Shown here in pieces: positions 47,795-60,322 of a stretch of 64,000 nucleotides of DNA. The translations under genes were made by a program, and so were the position numbers. The DNA is taken from the NCBI RefSeq assembly GCF_032854445.1, contig NC_088303.1, positions 6,333,501 through 6,397,500 on the forward strand, written 5' to 3'. The stretch is from Liolophura sinensis. Its lineage: Eukaryota > Mollusca > Polyplacophora > Chitonida > Chitonidae. The notes below the pieces were generated by a model. It had not been told where the DNA came from. It saw only the letters and a program-made list of their open reading frames with translations, and did no database searches. The stretch's first letter is position 1. The number at the start of each line of letters is the position of its first letter.

Positions 47795-48605
47795 CGCCTA
47801 GATTCAAAGATCTTCGGCTGCAAAATTAAGAAGATAGCCACGGGAAATCACAAGACAATACAAAGGTCTACCTATTTCTACTGGCCAGGAAGTCAAACCT
47901 AGATGGGTTTCTATAAGGCCGCCTTTATAGACACGACTTTAACAGTCTTCGTGAAGAGATCGTAAACTGTTTACGGTGTGGTTTAACGACCGTGGAAGAA
48001 GTCGTACATTCTAGTGTTAAGCCAAACTGCCGTACATGTACATCCAGACTTTTCATTTCGTAGTTTACCGGCGTTTATTTGACTTTTGGCTGAGTGTGTC
48101 GTTTTCCACTGCAGTATAAAAAAGAGGTATAAACGTGCGTACATGTAATAACGGTATGAGCAAACTAAAGCAGGAAGCTATATTTCATCATTGTATGATA
48201 TTCTCTCAATATTTAACGTAGACACAGTTAGCTGTTTGTATGAGCGATCTACTACATTGCAAAACTGTAGGCTACAACACTTTGGAGCAAATACTATTCA
48301 ATAGAGCTAGAGATGATACTTGTACGCTAAGATGGGAAGCGGGAAGGGGTCGAATGGTTTAGATGTGTGGTTTTTAATCACTAGAACGCACTAGGTACAA
48401 GGTGGCATTGGGCAGAGATTTTATAAATTACTACCCTCTCACTAGACCTTTTTGTGAGCACTTCGTAACAACTTTTAATATCTAACTCTCGTATTCTTCA
48501 TCCATGACAGCCCAAAAAGCATTTTACCGTGCAATCGCTGTGAGCTTTAGTCAAGCCCATGCTGACTTCCGGTGAAAGGCATAAAACTCCAAACTGAATA
48601 AGGAC
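47795..48605 (+). repeat. Segment B, copy 1
   Basis: Matches 56556-57230 in order: AGATTCAAAGA, GACCTAGATGG-like, GATCGTAAA, CAAACTGCC, GGCTGAGT, TTTGGAGCAAAT and AGAGATGATAC. Confidence 0.65.
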
Positions 48606-48639
48606 GATGTGGTCATGTCATTGTTTAATTACTCATTTT

Positions 48640-49270
48640 TCGTGTATTTTATTTCTTACAGTATCATTGCAAACCCGCACAGAGCACTATTCTCACATGA
48701 CCGCATATATGTACGATTGCAAAGTGTTGCCGTCAAGTTTCAAGAGTACGGTTTTTCTTTCTAGTATATTTCTAGTTCATACCCTCTTGCATAACCTGTC
48801 GGTAATTTATTTCCAAGCTACAACTGATCGCCTTAATATGCATCCATATCATGGAATGTTCTTTCTAAAAAGTTTCTCGAGGAACCGTGTCATCACGCAT
48901 CAGTAATGAATGTCAGTGAAATAAAAACTGTTTGGTGGCGAACTCTGTCTATCCAGTATTTCATTTAAGCTGTTGTAAAGGTTTGGATACTTTCGTCTCA
49001 GTTGCTCCAGTGACGCTGTATTTGGACCGAATAAAACACCTGTGCTGAAAATCCCCCAATGTATTACCTTATTCTGTCTGGCAACAGACAAAATAGAGGC
49101 ATCAATGAGATAATGAATCTATTTACACGGGAATTAATGTAGCCATCTGTTTCTGTTTTCACACAGGGATGTCAGACCAAGACGTACAAAAATAGTCGAT
49201 TCAACCCGGGTCACCAAATGACAAGACTCAAATTCAATAGAGAAAGTGTAACTCTTTAGCTCCACTTTAT
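48640..49270 (+). repeat. Segment C, copy 2
   Basis: Second copy of 45760-46350, directly after segment B copy 1. It contains CGGGTCACCA and AACTCTTTAGCTCCA near its end. Confidence 0.65.
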
Positions 49271-49390
49271 TCAAATATAGTGTGTAAAGAGTACCATTAT
49301 CGGAGAGTAGAGATGAGAAACAACTGGCTTGTTTAACGTTCAGATCAGCGATAGGCCTTAAATAAAATCAAAGCAAAGAACTATACCTTA

Positions 49391-50143
49391 CTGACGACAG
49401 CGTCCAAATCCGGATGGAATATTCCGTTTTCCAACGGCGAGTCAGTCCACGTAAATATATAATCCAAAGTTACGATGAATTCCCCGCTGACGAGATTTAT
49501 CACCCCTGCCTGTGAAGGTATAACTTCTCAGGGTGGGCGGTTGACAGTAGCGTCTGCGATGCTGAGCTGTCCATGTTTCATCGGGTGAAATGTACGTTAT
49601 TGCACAAAGAGACAATGAGCGATACAAGCTCCAAAAAAAAAAAAGAGAAAAAAAAAAACGTCTAAAAAATAGCAAGTGGCGAAACACAAGCTCAAAAAGT
49701 GCTCTGTACTGAAAATGGAGTACCAATGTGGAATGGCGTGAAAGCCGATATCTCCAAACCTGCCAAAATCCTTCACAGTGGAAGACAGTAAATATGCTTT
49801 TAAGTGGACTTGAGCAAATGACTGCTTTTCAGTGGACTCTAGTAAATGATTGCTCATAAGTGGACTTGAATGAATGATTGCAAGCTTCAAAACTCCATCG
49901 CTCATATTTATAGACTCATGTAAAAGAAAATTCTGGAAGGTTCGATCGTAAACATGTTTACAGCACCGATATATATTTCCAGAATGTATATTTTATTTAC
50001 AATGACACTGAACTCGTAACCACCGCTAAGTCTTGTGAACGCTCGAATGGATAACAGTGCAGGCTATAACATACACAGGGTGAAAAATGTCAGACACTGG
50101 CAAATAAAAAAAGACAATACAATGTATAATGACGGGCTTCGTA
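49391..50143 (-). repeat. LTR copy a (3' LTR)
   Basis: Similar along its length to 52874-53597 and 55781-56552; shared words include TCCAAATCCGG, GTTACGA, GACAATGAGCGATACAAGCT and AGTGCAGGCTATAA. A-rich runs occur at 49632-49660. Confidence 0.75.
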
Positions 50144-50161
50144 CCCACCCACCCCTCTCCC
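50144..50161 (-). promoter_or_regulatory. Polypurine tract before the 3' LTR
   Basis: On the minus strand GGGAGAGGGGTGGGTGGG lies immediately before the LTR start TACGAAGCCCG. This is where plus-strand DNA synthesis would be primed. Confidence 0.65.
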
Positions 50162-50422
50162 AAAGAAAAGATGACTGTGCACAAGTACGGTGACATTTAC
50201 AATCATTAAATATAACGCATATATGCAGTAATGAAAAAATGATGTTGTAAGGGATATGTTTAAATACACAAAGATATATACACACACAAATGTCAGTGAA
50301 GCTCTGGATAGCATGTCAGTCACAATATTCTCCTAACCAGCAGTATGTACAATTTCCAGAACATAAGGCTGTAAGGTCGAACACCATTGTAATAATCTCT
50401 GATTTTTGTTCTTAAACTACTT

Positions 50423-51725
50423 TTAGAACGCCAAAGGGCTGTGATCAGTATACACAGTGACATTACCAGAACAACTGGTCAAAAACACTTCGGAATGCTG
50501 TATAGCCAGCACTAGGCCTGATGCCTCCTTCTCTGTGGTAGAATAATTCTTTTCATGCTTATTTAACTGTTCTGTCCCATTCTCTCCTCCCTGGAGCAAA
50601 ACAGCCCCTACTATGTCATTAGTGCCCACTGTCAGCTTAAAAGGACGGCTAAAATTTGGAGCTTTCAAAATAGTACGGTTAGATAGAATGGCCTTTAACC
50701 TGTCAAAAACCGCCTGACAACTATTCGACAATACAAACGTGACGTTCTTTTAAAGCAACAGAGCCAATGGAGCAGCAACATCGCTGAAATTGGGCACAAA
50801 CGTGCTGTAAAAATCACACAGTCCAAGCACTCTAAGAATGTCTTTCTTACAAGTAGGTAATGGTAAATCCAGTTTGGCCTGGACTTTAGCTGAGGGAACA
50901 TCTGTCCACCGCCAACCTCATGACCAAGGTATGTCACTGGTCCTTTGGCAAATTCTGTCTTTTGTCTTCTTAAGATTAATCACTTAACCCATTAAAGACA
51001 ATCTAGAGAATATTTTCTCTAGACGTTTACAATGGTTATCCCACGTGTCACTCACAATAAGAATGTCATCTATACAGGTGCAGAGAAGTTCAGCCCTACT
51101 ACAATCTCATCGGCAACCTTGCTGCACTATTTTTCATGCCAAACGGTGTGACACAAAACTGATAAAACCCCGAAGTAGTAGCAAAAGCAGATATCTCCTC
51201 AGCCCTGTGTGATAATGGTATCTGTCAGTAACCCTGAAGAAGACCATTCTTAGTAATAAACATTGGTATTTCCTAGCCTATCAATACATCATCAATAAGG
51301 GGAATGGGATAAGAATCCGTCTTGGTTACAGCATTGATCTTTCTGTAATCCACACGTAGGCGTATAGAACCATCAGGCTTAGGGATTACTACAATTGGCG
51401 AACACCAGCCACTCTAGCTAGTCTCTGTAATACCGTTGTCTAACATGTACTGTGTTTCCTAGTTAAGAAGATTTAACTTTGCAGGGTTAATTGTATAGGG
51501 GTGTCGTTTGATAGATACAGCCCCTCCCACATCTATTTCATGTAGATGTAGAGAGATCTTCAAATTAGCACGAGCAGCATTACAGCAACCTGGTACATCT
51601 GAACATATCTTAGGATAAGTCTCGAGCAACTTATGAATATCCTGTCTCTGACTTTTCGAAAGATGACTTAACACTTCATTTAAATTGCCCAATACACCTG
51701 AGTTATCCAACTTAGGATCTAACAA
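50423..51725 (-). pseudogene. Gypsy-type reverse transcriptase and RNase H, broken
   Basis: 51725-51459 is the pre-RT region (LSHLSKSQRQDIHKLL, IDVGGAVSIKRHPYTINP). RT motifs follow in changing frames to TYLGHEVGGGQ at 50937-50905. 50731-50423 reads CQAVFDRLKAIL, LKAPNFSRPFKLTVGTND, AVLLQGGENG, KNYSTTEKEASGLVLAIQH and VTVYTDHSPLAF, the connection and RNase H with Asp, Glu and Asp in the usual places, except that the first active-site stretch reads VGTND. It lies downstream of integrase on the same strand. Confidence 0.78.
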
Positions 51726-51785
51726 ATCAACTTGAATGCTACTTGGCTCTTAGGGCTTAGTACATGTAGTAGACAACTCACCACT

Positions 51786-52850
51786 CTACTCTACATGATT
51801 GACCACTGTGCTAGTCACAGCTACTGACTGACTTGCTTCACTGGAATTATTGAGCATATTAATGTGACATACTCTCTCAGTTTTCCTATGATCACGTGTG
51901 TTAATAATGCGGTTAACATCACTAATGGTATTCACAAGCTGATATAGTCCACTAAACTTGCCTGGTTCCTGAGTTAGGGGCGACAAAACTACAACCTGAT
52001 CACCAGGAGAAAAACTCCTTGACTTAGCCTTCTTGTCGTAGTACAGTTTTTCATTTGCTCGTGAAAGGTCTTCAAATTAGCACGATAAATCTCCCAGGCT
52101 TTACTTAAACTGTCCCGAAAGTGAGAAACATACTTATGACGTTACACCAACTCAAATGGACTAACCCCAGAGGACTCATTAGGAGTATTCCTATTAGGAA
52201 ACATACAAATTAAATCCCTTTGTCCCAATCTTCAGGGTATTCCATACAATATGCGTATAGAGCACTCTTCAGGGTTTGGAGGTATCTTTCCAAAGCCCTT
52301 TAGGATTGATAAGCTGTGAATTGAAGCTGCTTAATCCCCAGCTGATATATAACTTTCTGAAATAAACGTGATATAAAATTGATTCGTCGTCAGATTGTAT
52401 TTCCTTAGGTAAACCATAATTGGCGAAAACCTGTAACAGATTATTAACTAACTGAGGAGTAGTTTTCTGTTTCAGTGAGATAGCTTCCGGAAGTCTTGTA
52501 ATTGTATCCATAACAGTCAAAAGATACTTGTGTCCTGACTTAGTTCTAGGTAATGGACCAACGCACTCAATAAGTACTTTACTAATAGGTTCACCCAAAA
52601 GCTGGAAAAGGAATTAAGGGTGCAGGCCTTACACTTTGCTGTGGTTTTCCTACCAGCTGACAGGTGTGGCATGTGAATCCCTGTGAATTGTGGGCCAGTA
52701 AAAATGGCGAGTGATTTTACTTTCTGGTTGAATCCCTAATGGTAATAGAAGAATCGTCTTCTTTTTCTCTAGCATTTTTCTGTGGCCTGGTAACCACACA
52801 AGAGGAAAATATACCTGGAAAATCCTCCTGCAGGTCTTGTGTATTTCCAT
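51786..52850 (-). pseudogene. Gypsy-type integrase, broken
   Basis: 52760-52650 reads KITRHFYWPTIHRD and then a Cys segment CQLVGKPQ, the H2C2 zinc-binding end. 52598-52269 reads VLIECVGPLPRTKSGHKYLL, TRLPEAISL and NYGLPKEIQSDDES, the RNase-H-like core with the first two catalytic Asp positions. 51986-51786 reads KFSGLYQL, ISDVNRIINT and RVCHINML, the C-terminal DNA-binding part. Stops and frame breaks lie between the pieces. It would insert the DNA copy of the element. Confidence 0.75.
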
Positions 52851-52873
52851 CCAAAACCGGAAAGCCTCTTATT

Positions 52874-53597
52874 GAAGACAGCTTCCAAATCCGGTCTGAA
52901 TATTTCGGCTTTCAAAGGCGAGACAGTCCACAGAATCCAGAAATACAGAATCCACAGTTACGACGAATTTCCAGCTGACGAGGTTTATCACACCTGACTG
53001 TGAGAGTATAACTTTTCAGGACGGACGGATTGACAGTAGCGCCCATGATGCCGAGCTGTCGATATATGTTTCACTCCTTGGAAATATAAACTTCCAGGGT
53101 CACTTTCAGGGTAAAATGGGATGAAATTTACGTAATGGCACAAAAAGACAATGAGCGATACAAGCTCAAAAATAACGTCTAAAAAATAGCAAGTGGCGAA
53201 ACACAAGCTCACAAATTGCTCTGTACAGAAAATGGAGTACAAATGACGAATGCCGAATGGCGTGAAGGCCGATATCTCCAAACCCAGTAAAATCTTTCAC
53301 AATGGTTGGGAGTAAATTTGACTGCTCTCAGGTGGACTTGAATGAATGATCGCAAGCTTTACAACTCCATAGCTCATATTTATAATCTAACGTGAAAGAT
53401 TGTAAACCTGTTTAAAACACCGATACATAGTTCCATAATGTACACTCTATTTACAATGACACGAAACTTATAAACATCGAAACTTCGAGAACACTGGACT
53501 GAATCACAGTGCAGGCTATAACGTACACAGAGGAAAATATTTAGGTCAATGACAAATAAAAAATATAATACAACGTTTAAAGACGGGCTTCGTAACA
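52874..53597 (-). repeat. LTR copy b (5' LTR)
   Basis: Minus strand starts TGTTACGAAGCCCG at 53597. Same order of words as copies a and c. The integrase zinc region follows within about 25-110 bp of its end, so gag is deleted. Confidence 0.75.
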
Positions 53598-53989
53598 ACC
53601 GAAAGAAGTGCTTGTCAGTGGTTTATATCAGAGATTTTAGTCATGGTTACAATTATCTCAGTAAAGTACAAGAAATACTGTTCTATGTTTTAACCAACAG
53701 AATTTTAGTTACAAAATTACAAGTACTACCTAGTTTCGGGGATTGAATTATTCATTTTGAAAATGTCATAGCAATATCCGGATATCTGGATGAGCCAAAA
53801 CGACAGAAGTCTGACAATCCAAACGCCTGCTTGTTATTAAAAACAGTGTCACAAAGTAGAATGAAATGAAAGACGCATCCCTATTTCATGTAAAATTCGC
53901 TAATCATAGGATATTTTCTAAATATGTCTGATCCCGGAAAACGATCTGTCAAGTAAATGTCGAACTTGAAGTGCAATGAAGTATCAAGG

Positions 53990-54690
53990 CTATGACATAC
54001 ATCTGTAAAATAGCTATTATTTTACCTACTCCTGCGGACAACCTGAGCTACCCTGATATTACGTTGAACATCTGTAAAATGGCCATTATTTTACCTACTC
54101 CGGCGGACAACCAGAACTACCCTAATATGACGTGGAACATCTGTGAAATTGCCATTATTTTACCTAAGCTCGCGGACAACCTCAACTACCCTGATATGAC
54201 GTGGAACATTTGTAAAATTGCCATTATTTTACCTACGCCGGCGGACAACCTCAACAACCCTGATATGACATGGAACATATGTAAAATAGCCATCATTTTA
54301 CCTACGCCGGCGGACAACCTGAACAACCCTGATATTACGTGGAACGTCTGTGAAATTGCAATTATTTTACCTACGCCGGCGGACAACCTGAACTACCTTG
54401 ATATGACGTGGAATATCTGTAAATAGCCATTAATATACCTACGCCGGCGGACAACCAGAACTACACTGATATTACGTGGAACATCTGTGAAATTGCCATT
54501 ATTTTTCCTACGCCGGCAAACAACCTGAACTACCCTGATATGACGTGGAACATCTGTAAAATAGTCATTATTTTACCTACGCCGACGGACAGCCAGAACT
54601 ACCCTGATATTACGTGGAACATCTGTAAAATAGCCATTATTTTACCTATGCTGGCGGACAATCTGAACTACCCTGATATTAAATGTAACG
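53990..54690 (+). repeat. 69-bp minisatellite, about ten units
   Basis: The unit is 69 bp, with GGAACATCTGTAAAATAGCC, ATTATTTTACCTACGCC and GGCGGACAACCTGAACTACC. As 69 is a multiple of three, the plus strand has a 144-residue open frame (53992-54426) of 23-residue repeats (ICKIAIILPTPADNLNYP), and the minus strand is open too. A one-base deletion near 54421-54426 and a further unit break the plus frame, and changes between units are not mainly silent, so I treat it as satellite DNA. Confidence 0.9.
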
Positions 54691-54984
54691 GCATCTCCTG
54701 GTACACATCCACGCGAAAGATTAATGATCTATTACAGGAGCCAGGCAGGTATGTGCAGTTAACTGCAATATTTCCATGAGGAGAAACTTACCCATAAAAG
54801 CCTGGTAACTTTTGTTAACTTGCTACATATAGGCCTACCTTATGCTTTTTGTTAATGCCCCGCGCAATTTTAGGCTTCAAATGTAAGGCCTGATAAACCC
54901 ATTCGTTAATATATACCTAAATCCAACGTATTTATTTGCAATATAAAAATATACCATGCCATACCACGCAAAGAAATTGAAAAT

Positions 54985-55745
54985 GCACGTGATTGTATCA
55001 AGCCTATATTAGCCATCACAGTAGTGCGAGGACAAATACCTGTCAATTAAGAGTAATTCAGTGGTTGGTATAGAAAAGCCAATACAGTTTGTCGCCCAAT
55101 TTCCGGCATACTACAGAAGTTGAACTATAGTAGGATACTCCCATCTTTAATCATTAAAATCTGTCACAGCGCTAGTAGCGAATCGACATCATATCCATTA
55201 GAACAGTTACATCCTGACTCATGTACCCAAGTAATCTTAAGAAGTATTTATTGGAAACTTAATGTAAATGGTCATATAGGTGGCAAGAACTCCCAAATAT
55301 CAACAGACATGATGTACGTACTAGAGTTAAACTGAATAAAGCAATCTACTTTAAGATGAAAATAATTTGCTATTAACTTTCAACAACATTCATAAGAAGC
55401 TAAGCCTGCTGCCACCAATTGAATTCTACCTGTCAAAGCACTGTATGAGTTCGTCTCTCATTTGTCTAATCTTACCCAGAGAAGCGAGGATGAAAGGGCT
55501 CTTTTTCCTTATCTTAGCCGCTAGGAGACAGTTCTCGCGGGACGCCTCCATGCTCTGTTCGTCTCAGCACCTGCCTGATCTTGACATTCTGGCCAGTAGA
55601 TTTCTTGTTCTCACCATGCATCAGTTTACAACTACTATGCATATCACTTGAGAAGTTTTCCAAAGTCCTTGCCATATCGTGACTGGTATCTTATTTCCGC
55701 GCTAAATAGCTTTATTGACTATGAACTCATTATTCACCAAAACCA
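54985..55745 (+). repeat. Segment A, copy 2
   Basis: Second copy of 46430-47275, ending in ACTATGAACTCATTATTCAC before LTR copy c. Confidence 0.7.
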
Positions 55746-55780
55746 ATACAAAAAAATTACAAAATGTATAGTTTCTTTCT

Positions 55781-56552
55781 GATTACAGCGCCCAAAATCC
55801 GGATGGAATATTCCGTCTTCCAATGGCGAGTCAGCCCATGTAAATATAGAATCTTCAGTTAAGAGGATGACAGTCCGATAAGTGAACAGCTGTACTGGGC
55901 ACGGCCCTCTGACGATGGTTTATTCCCCATTTGCCTGTGAATGTTTAACTTCTCAGGGCGGACGGATTGACAGTAGCGTCCGCGATGCCGAGCTGTCAAT
56001 TTATGTTTCACTCCTAGAAAATATACACAAAGTCACTTTCAGGGTAAACTGGGATGAAATGTACGTAATTGCACAATGAGACAATGGCCGATACAAGCTC
56101 CAAAATAACGTTAAAAAAATAGCAAGAGGCAAAACACAAGCTGACAAAGTGCTACAAACAGAAAATGGAGAACAAATGACGAATGGCGTTTTAGCCGTTA
56201 TCTTCAAACCCATCAAAATCCATTACAGTGGATGACAATAAATATGACTACTCTCAAGTGGACGAGTAAATGACTGCGAGCTTCACATCCCGTTTTTATT
56301 ATAGATTAACGTAAAGAAAATTCTGGATGCTTTGATCGTAAACATATTTTCACTGATACATATATTAAGAATGTATACGCTATGTATAATGGCATTGAAC
56401 TCATAAACACCGAAGCCTCTAGAACGCTCAACTAAATTACAGTGCAGGCTATAAGGTACACAGAGGGAAAATGTAGATCAGACACTGACCTCATAATCTC
56501 AAGGAAAAAATTAAAAAATATAGTACAATATTTAACTACTGGGTTCGTAACA
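55781..56552 (-). mobile_element. LTR copy c (solo LTR) between segments A and B
   Basis: A third copy of the LTR family, ending GGGTTCGTAACA at 56552. No pol sequence adjoins it. Segment A ends just before and segment B begins just after, so it looks like an insertion reduced to one LTR. Confidence 0.7.
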
Positions 56553-56555
56553 TCA

Positions 56556-57230
56556 TTGACTCCAAGATTCAAAGACCTTCAGGCGCAAAATGGAGAAACA
56601 AACCATGGGATGTCTTACCCATTTATACTGAACAGGAAAACAAGACCTAGATGGATTATGTGTAATACTCTTAAGACTACATTTATCGGCAGGATTTTAA
56701 GTCTTTCTAATGATATCGTAAATTATTTATGGTCTGGTTAAACGATCCTACAAGAACCCTAATATAACAGTTTTACGACATGATCAAGACAAACTGCCAT
56801 ACATCCACAGTTTTGATTTACGGAGCAATTTGACCGCAGTAAGTTGGCTTCTGGCTGAGTCTGTCTTTCAGCCACCGCACTATAAACCGAAAGACTTGGA
56901 CGTATGCAAGAATTAGAGATCGAAGTTAAATAATTAGCCACTTTACGTCGTTGTATCCCAGGTTACAATACTTTGGAGCAAATCGTATTCAATATAACTA
57001 GAGATGATACCAATATTCTAAAGACGGGCAGTTGAAAAGGGTGGAGTGGTTAAGGTTTCTGGTTTGTATTTACTAGAACACACCAGGTATATAGCGGTCT
57101 TGAACACGGCTCTCACTAGGCCTTTTCGCCAGCACTTCTTAACCACTTTTATCACATAACTGTGAGCTTCCATGTAGTTCAGATCATGCTGACGTCCTGT
57201 GTACGGCGTAAAGCTCCAAATCAGATACAT
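56556..57230 (+). repeat. Segment B, copy 2
   Basis: Second copy of 47795-48605, starting CTCCAAGATTCAAAGACCTT right after LTR copy c. Confidence 0.65.
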
Positions 57231-57261
57231 CAATAAATAATTCTTTGCGTGTACTTTTCAA

Positions 57262-57400
57262 AAAGTTGATTCGCAGAGAGCGGGAGAAAAATACTCCAAC
57301 GTGTTATATGAACAAGCCTACAAGCACTTTTTTCACTTCCACACTTGTAAACAATTTGTCGGTAGCTACTGATAGTACAGAAAAATCCATTTGAACACGT
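57262..57400 (+). repeat. Segment C, partial copy 3
   Basis: CGCAGAGAGC...ACTC, CACTTGTAAACAATTTGTCG and GTAGCTACTGATAG weakly match the start of C copies 1 and 2 in order. It follows B copy 2 as C copy 2 follows B copy 1. Confidence 0.4.
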
Positions 57401-57404
57401 TGTG

Positions 57405-58845
57405 GTATAGTGTGCCCTTCAAATTGATAAAAACGACTGCCATGTCGATCTGGCACTTGACCTGCTCCTCTAAGGAACGATTAAATTGTCTTCCAGTTTA
57501 AAGAAAATAAAAAAAGCAGCGACAGGATTTTTGCTCGCCGATCGACCCTTTCTTTGAAGAATATAAAACTGCCCTTTACCTGATTTGAGTGAAGCCAAAT
57601 AGAAAAAAGGAAGATTTTCTCATAGATTAAAACGATGGTGTTACTGTTATGGGCACACACATCTGCATAACCCCAGGGCTCGTAAACATCTCGTCCAAAA
57701 CCGAATCATAGTAATGTTCCTCCGAGCCAAAATAAAGCACAGAAACGTTCAATCGGTAAATAAAGTTAAACAGTCACACTACCAACCATCAGTATAGAAG
57801 AAGATCACAGTTCCTATCTGTTCCGTCAAACTTAACTTCAATAAAAAAATAAATATATAAAAATTGTTGAGCTACCTTCCGAGTGAAACCAGTTCAGTTC
57901 AGCACAGGAACACTAAGGAAACTGTATTCATGCAGGTTACCTCACAAAACAGCCAGCATAGCAACATAGTCTAGATATAGAAACCGTCACATGTTGACGA
58001 ACTAACGCATCATTCTACGGTAGCATTTCTGACCGTCAGTTTCAAATCAATATTTTAATATGAACATAAAAAAACACGCTCAGGTACGTCTTCAGGTAGA
58101 CGTGTCTTGCGTTTGAGGAGATAAGAAAGGCGAATAATTCGCCTATTAAAATGAGTCAGCCTGCATAATCCTAGTACATCCAACACAAATCTGAATCAGT
58201 CGATCAGTCGAATTTTAGTCGTATACACCTAATGGTGTTTGTTCTATATTTTCCTTCGACTTGAATTCGTCGAGTGGACTTGACAAATCTCACGTTGTGA
58301 ACAGGGCTTTAAACGGCAAATCTGTCGTTTGAAGGTGATGTACAGTTTAAGATCTAGTAATAGTGATCAGAAAAAAGAGTTGATGAGAACAAATTTACAC
58401 AGTTCATAAAACGCAGGCGTACAGTGTCTTAGCTTTGAGCTATATACCAGGGGAACAATCAAATGCCTTTGCCAGTTGATGGGGCATTGGTTGACGGGTA
58501 AATTGCTACTATTTATGCATTTACATGAACAGTTGGAATGAAACCCTGACTGAGGTAAATTGACAAGAGGCTGTATTTCACCGGTTATGTCTGAACATTT
58601 GCCAGCTCTCAAATTGTCATCTCTGGTCTGATCCTCCTAGAGGCGGATACCGGCTGGGCTGTCTCGCTTAGACATAGTGTGATCAAAATATAGACACAAC
58701 AAAATGTTCTTTCTATGTTTTTAGGCCTAAAATGTTGGTATTAGTTATTTATTTAGGTAAATATTTTTCAATACATGTGGTGACAGTAAGTTTTATAGAT
58801 CCAGGTGACCAAAGTGCCCGAGATAATTCACTGACCTATAGCAAG
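57405..58845. other. No gene seen
   Basis: No supported frame, RNA or repeat. Confidence 0.5.
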
Positions 58846-59528
58846 TAAATGACACTTTCCTACCTGTGACATACAGATAAACAGTGTGCACACCACACTG
58901 TTGAATATCAAGTGGTCTGCAAGGAAGCTATGTAGCGCACAAGCTCATTAGCACTAAGTTCCCATAATAACCAAAGCGGTTGCATCTATAAACAACCTGG
59001 AAATAAGGGTTAAAGGTGCATTTTTGGCATGGCATTCGCCTGCTTGTTTAAGTTTATTTCAAAACTAGACTGGTTGGATGGGTCCGTCAGACACATGCAA
59101 GATACACTTCCGACAATGTCTCTTACTACCGAAATATTCAGTATGCATATCAAGCAATATTAAATCTTACAATGTATTTGTCAAATTTATTCAATGTATT
59201 TGTTTTAAATCAGGCATAAATTTACTTGGTTTTAAAGTATTGCGTGTGAATAACAATTTCCGTTCAACACACGGTTTTAGTATAAAAAAGTCATTTATGA
59301 TTGTTTTTTTTAACTTTTGACAGAAACTGCGCATAGCAATTTTTTAACAATGGGTCTTTATTTCGTAGAAAACGGCTGCAACAATTCTCCCTCTATTTAT
59401 AACTATGGATCGTCATCATCAATTGTCTCCGTACTTCTCCATACTTTGGTGCTACATATACATTTCCCATGTATATATTCTCGTCTAGTGAAATATACAT
59501 GTGTAACTATTATCTACATTATTCGCAG

Positions 59529-60092
59529 TAAATCGATTCCGGGATACGAGAAATGCTACAAGAAAGTTTCCCCAAATCGGTATGGCAGATTCAGCGCTGG
59601 TAAAAAAAAAACATGCCAGCCTAAATATCACAGCCGTAGAAGTTCTTGTTTTTATTGCAGGTTTACATGTAGTTGTGGGCGTCGTTTTCCCTTGTCCGAG
59701 ACAAATCTCGGGTTTATGTCCCGTTTATAACAGTTATAAACAAGCCCAGGTCTAAAACTTCCCACATGACTGATTTTAAACCACATACATTACTTTAGGT
59801 CAAGTACAATATATTTATGGGAGTTGCCAACAGCGCTGGAATAAGTCCCAGTTATGCATGACTCGAGGTCATTACAACTAGCAGCTGATAACAGTGCTGC
59901 TATGGGAGACAAAGCAAAGGGGACAGGATTTATTATATACCGGACCAGCCCAACAAATTCTATCAGCTTAACACAGTAGTGTACTATGTCATTATCAGTG
60001 TAGTGCCCACGGTGCTGGGCCTAATCGGGTATACCGTAGACGATAGCTGTCTGACACACGACCAGTCATCGACCAGTCCCGAACCCACTTAA
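59529..60092 (+). CDS. Candidate exon pair of an unrecognised single-pass membrane protein (block D copy 1)
   Basis: Exon 59529-59599 (acceptor TTCGCAG, donor GCTG|gtaaaa) reads KSIPGYEKCYKKVSPNRYGRFSA. Exon 59977-60092 (acceptor AACACAG) joins in phase and reads VVYYVIISVVPTVLGLIGYT, a hydrophobic membrane segment, then DDSCLTH and a short polar tail to TAA. The same protein stretch is conserved in copy 2 (62885-63121). Upstream, 59317-59528 is open in one frame but not clearly exonic. I do not recognise the family. It could be the end of a small receptor-like protein or a chance frame within a repeat. Confidence 0.35.
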
Positions 60093-60322
60093 CAGTGATA
60101 TTTGCGTTCTACCCATCGAACCATAATTAATTTGTCCATTCGTGGATATGGGTATAAGAATAGCGCCAGATTGCTGGAATAATCTGAAAAGCCTCATTAC
60201 GTCGCACCAATATTGTTGTCATCTGTGGGTAATGACCACCGTCCTATACGCAAGGCTGTGGATATCAACCATAATTGCCACAGCCAAGCCGAACTCGAAA
60301 TCTAAGAGCGATCTTGACTGAT

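Larger units (their letters stand above)
49391..53597 (-). mobile_element. Gypsy-type LTR element with integrase before reverse transcriptase (Gmr1-like), internally deleted
   Basis: Two direct LTRs (5' at 52874-53597, 3' at 49391-50143) flank about 2.7 kb of pol. On the minus strand the order is integrase (52850-51786) and then RT/RNase H (51725-50423). Ty3/Gypsy elements normally have integrase last; the reversed, Copia-like order in a Gypsy-type sequence is known from the Gmr1 group. Gag and protease are missing: integrase sequence begins almost directly after the 5' LTR. A purine-rich tract precedes the 3' LTR. The LTRs are clearly diverged and pol is full of breaks, so this is an old copy. 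Confidence 0.75.

Noticed and set aside
53992-54426. 144-codon open frame taken as a repeat protein
   Set aside because: It is purely the 69-bp minisatellite; a one-base deletion breaks it and both strands are open.
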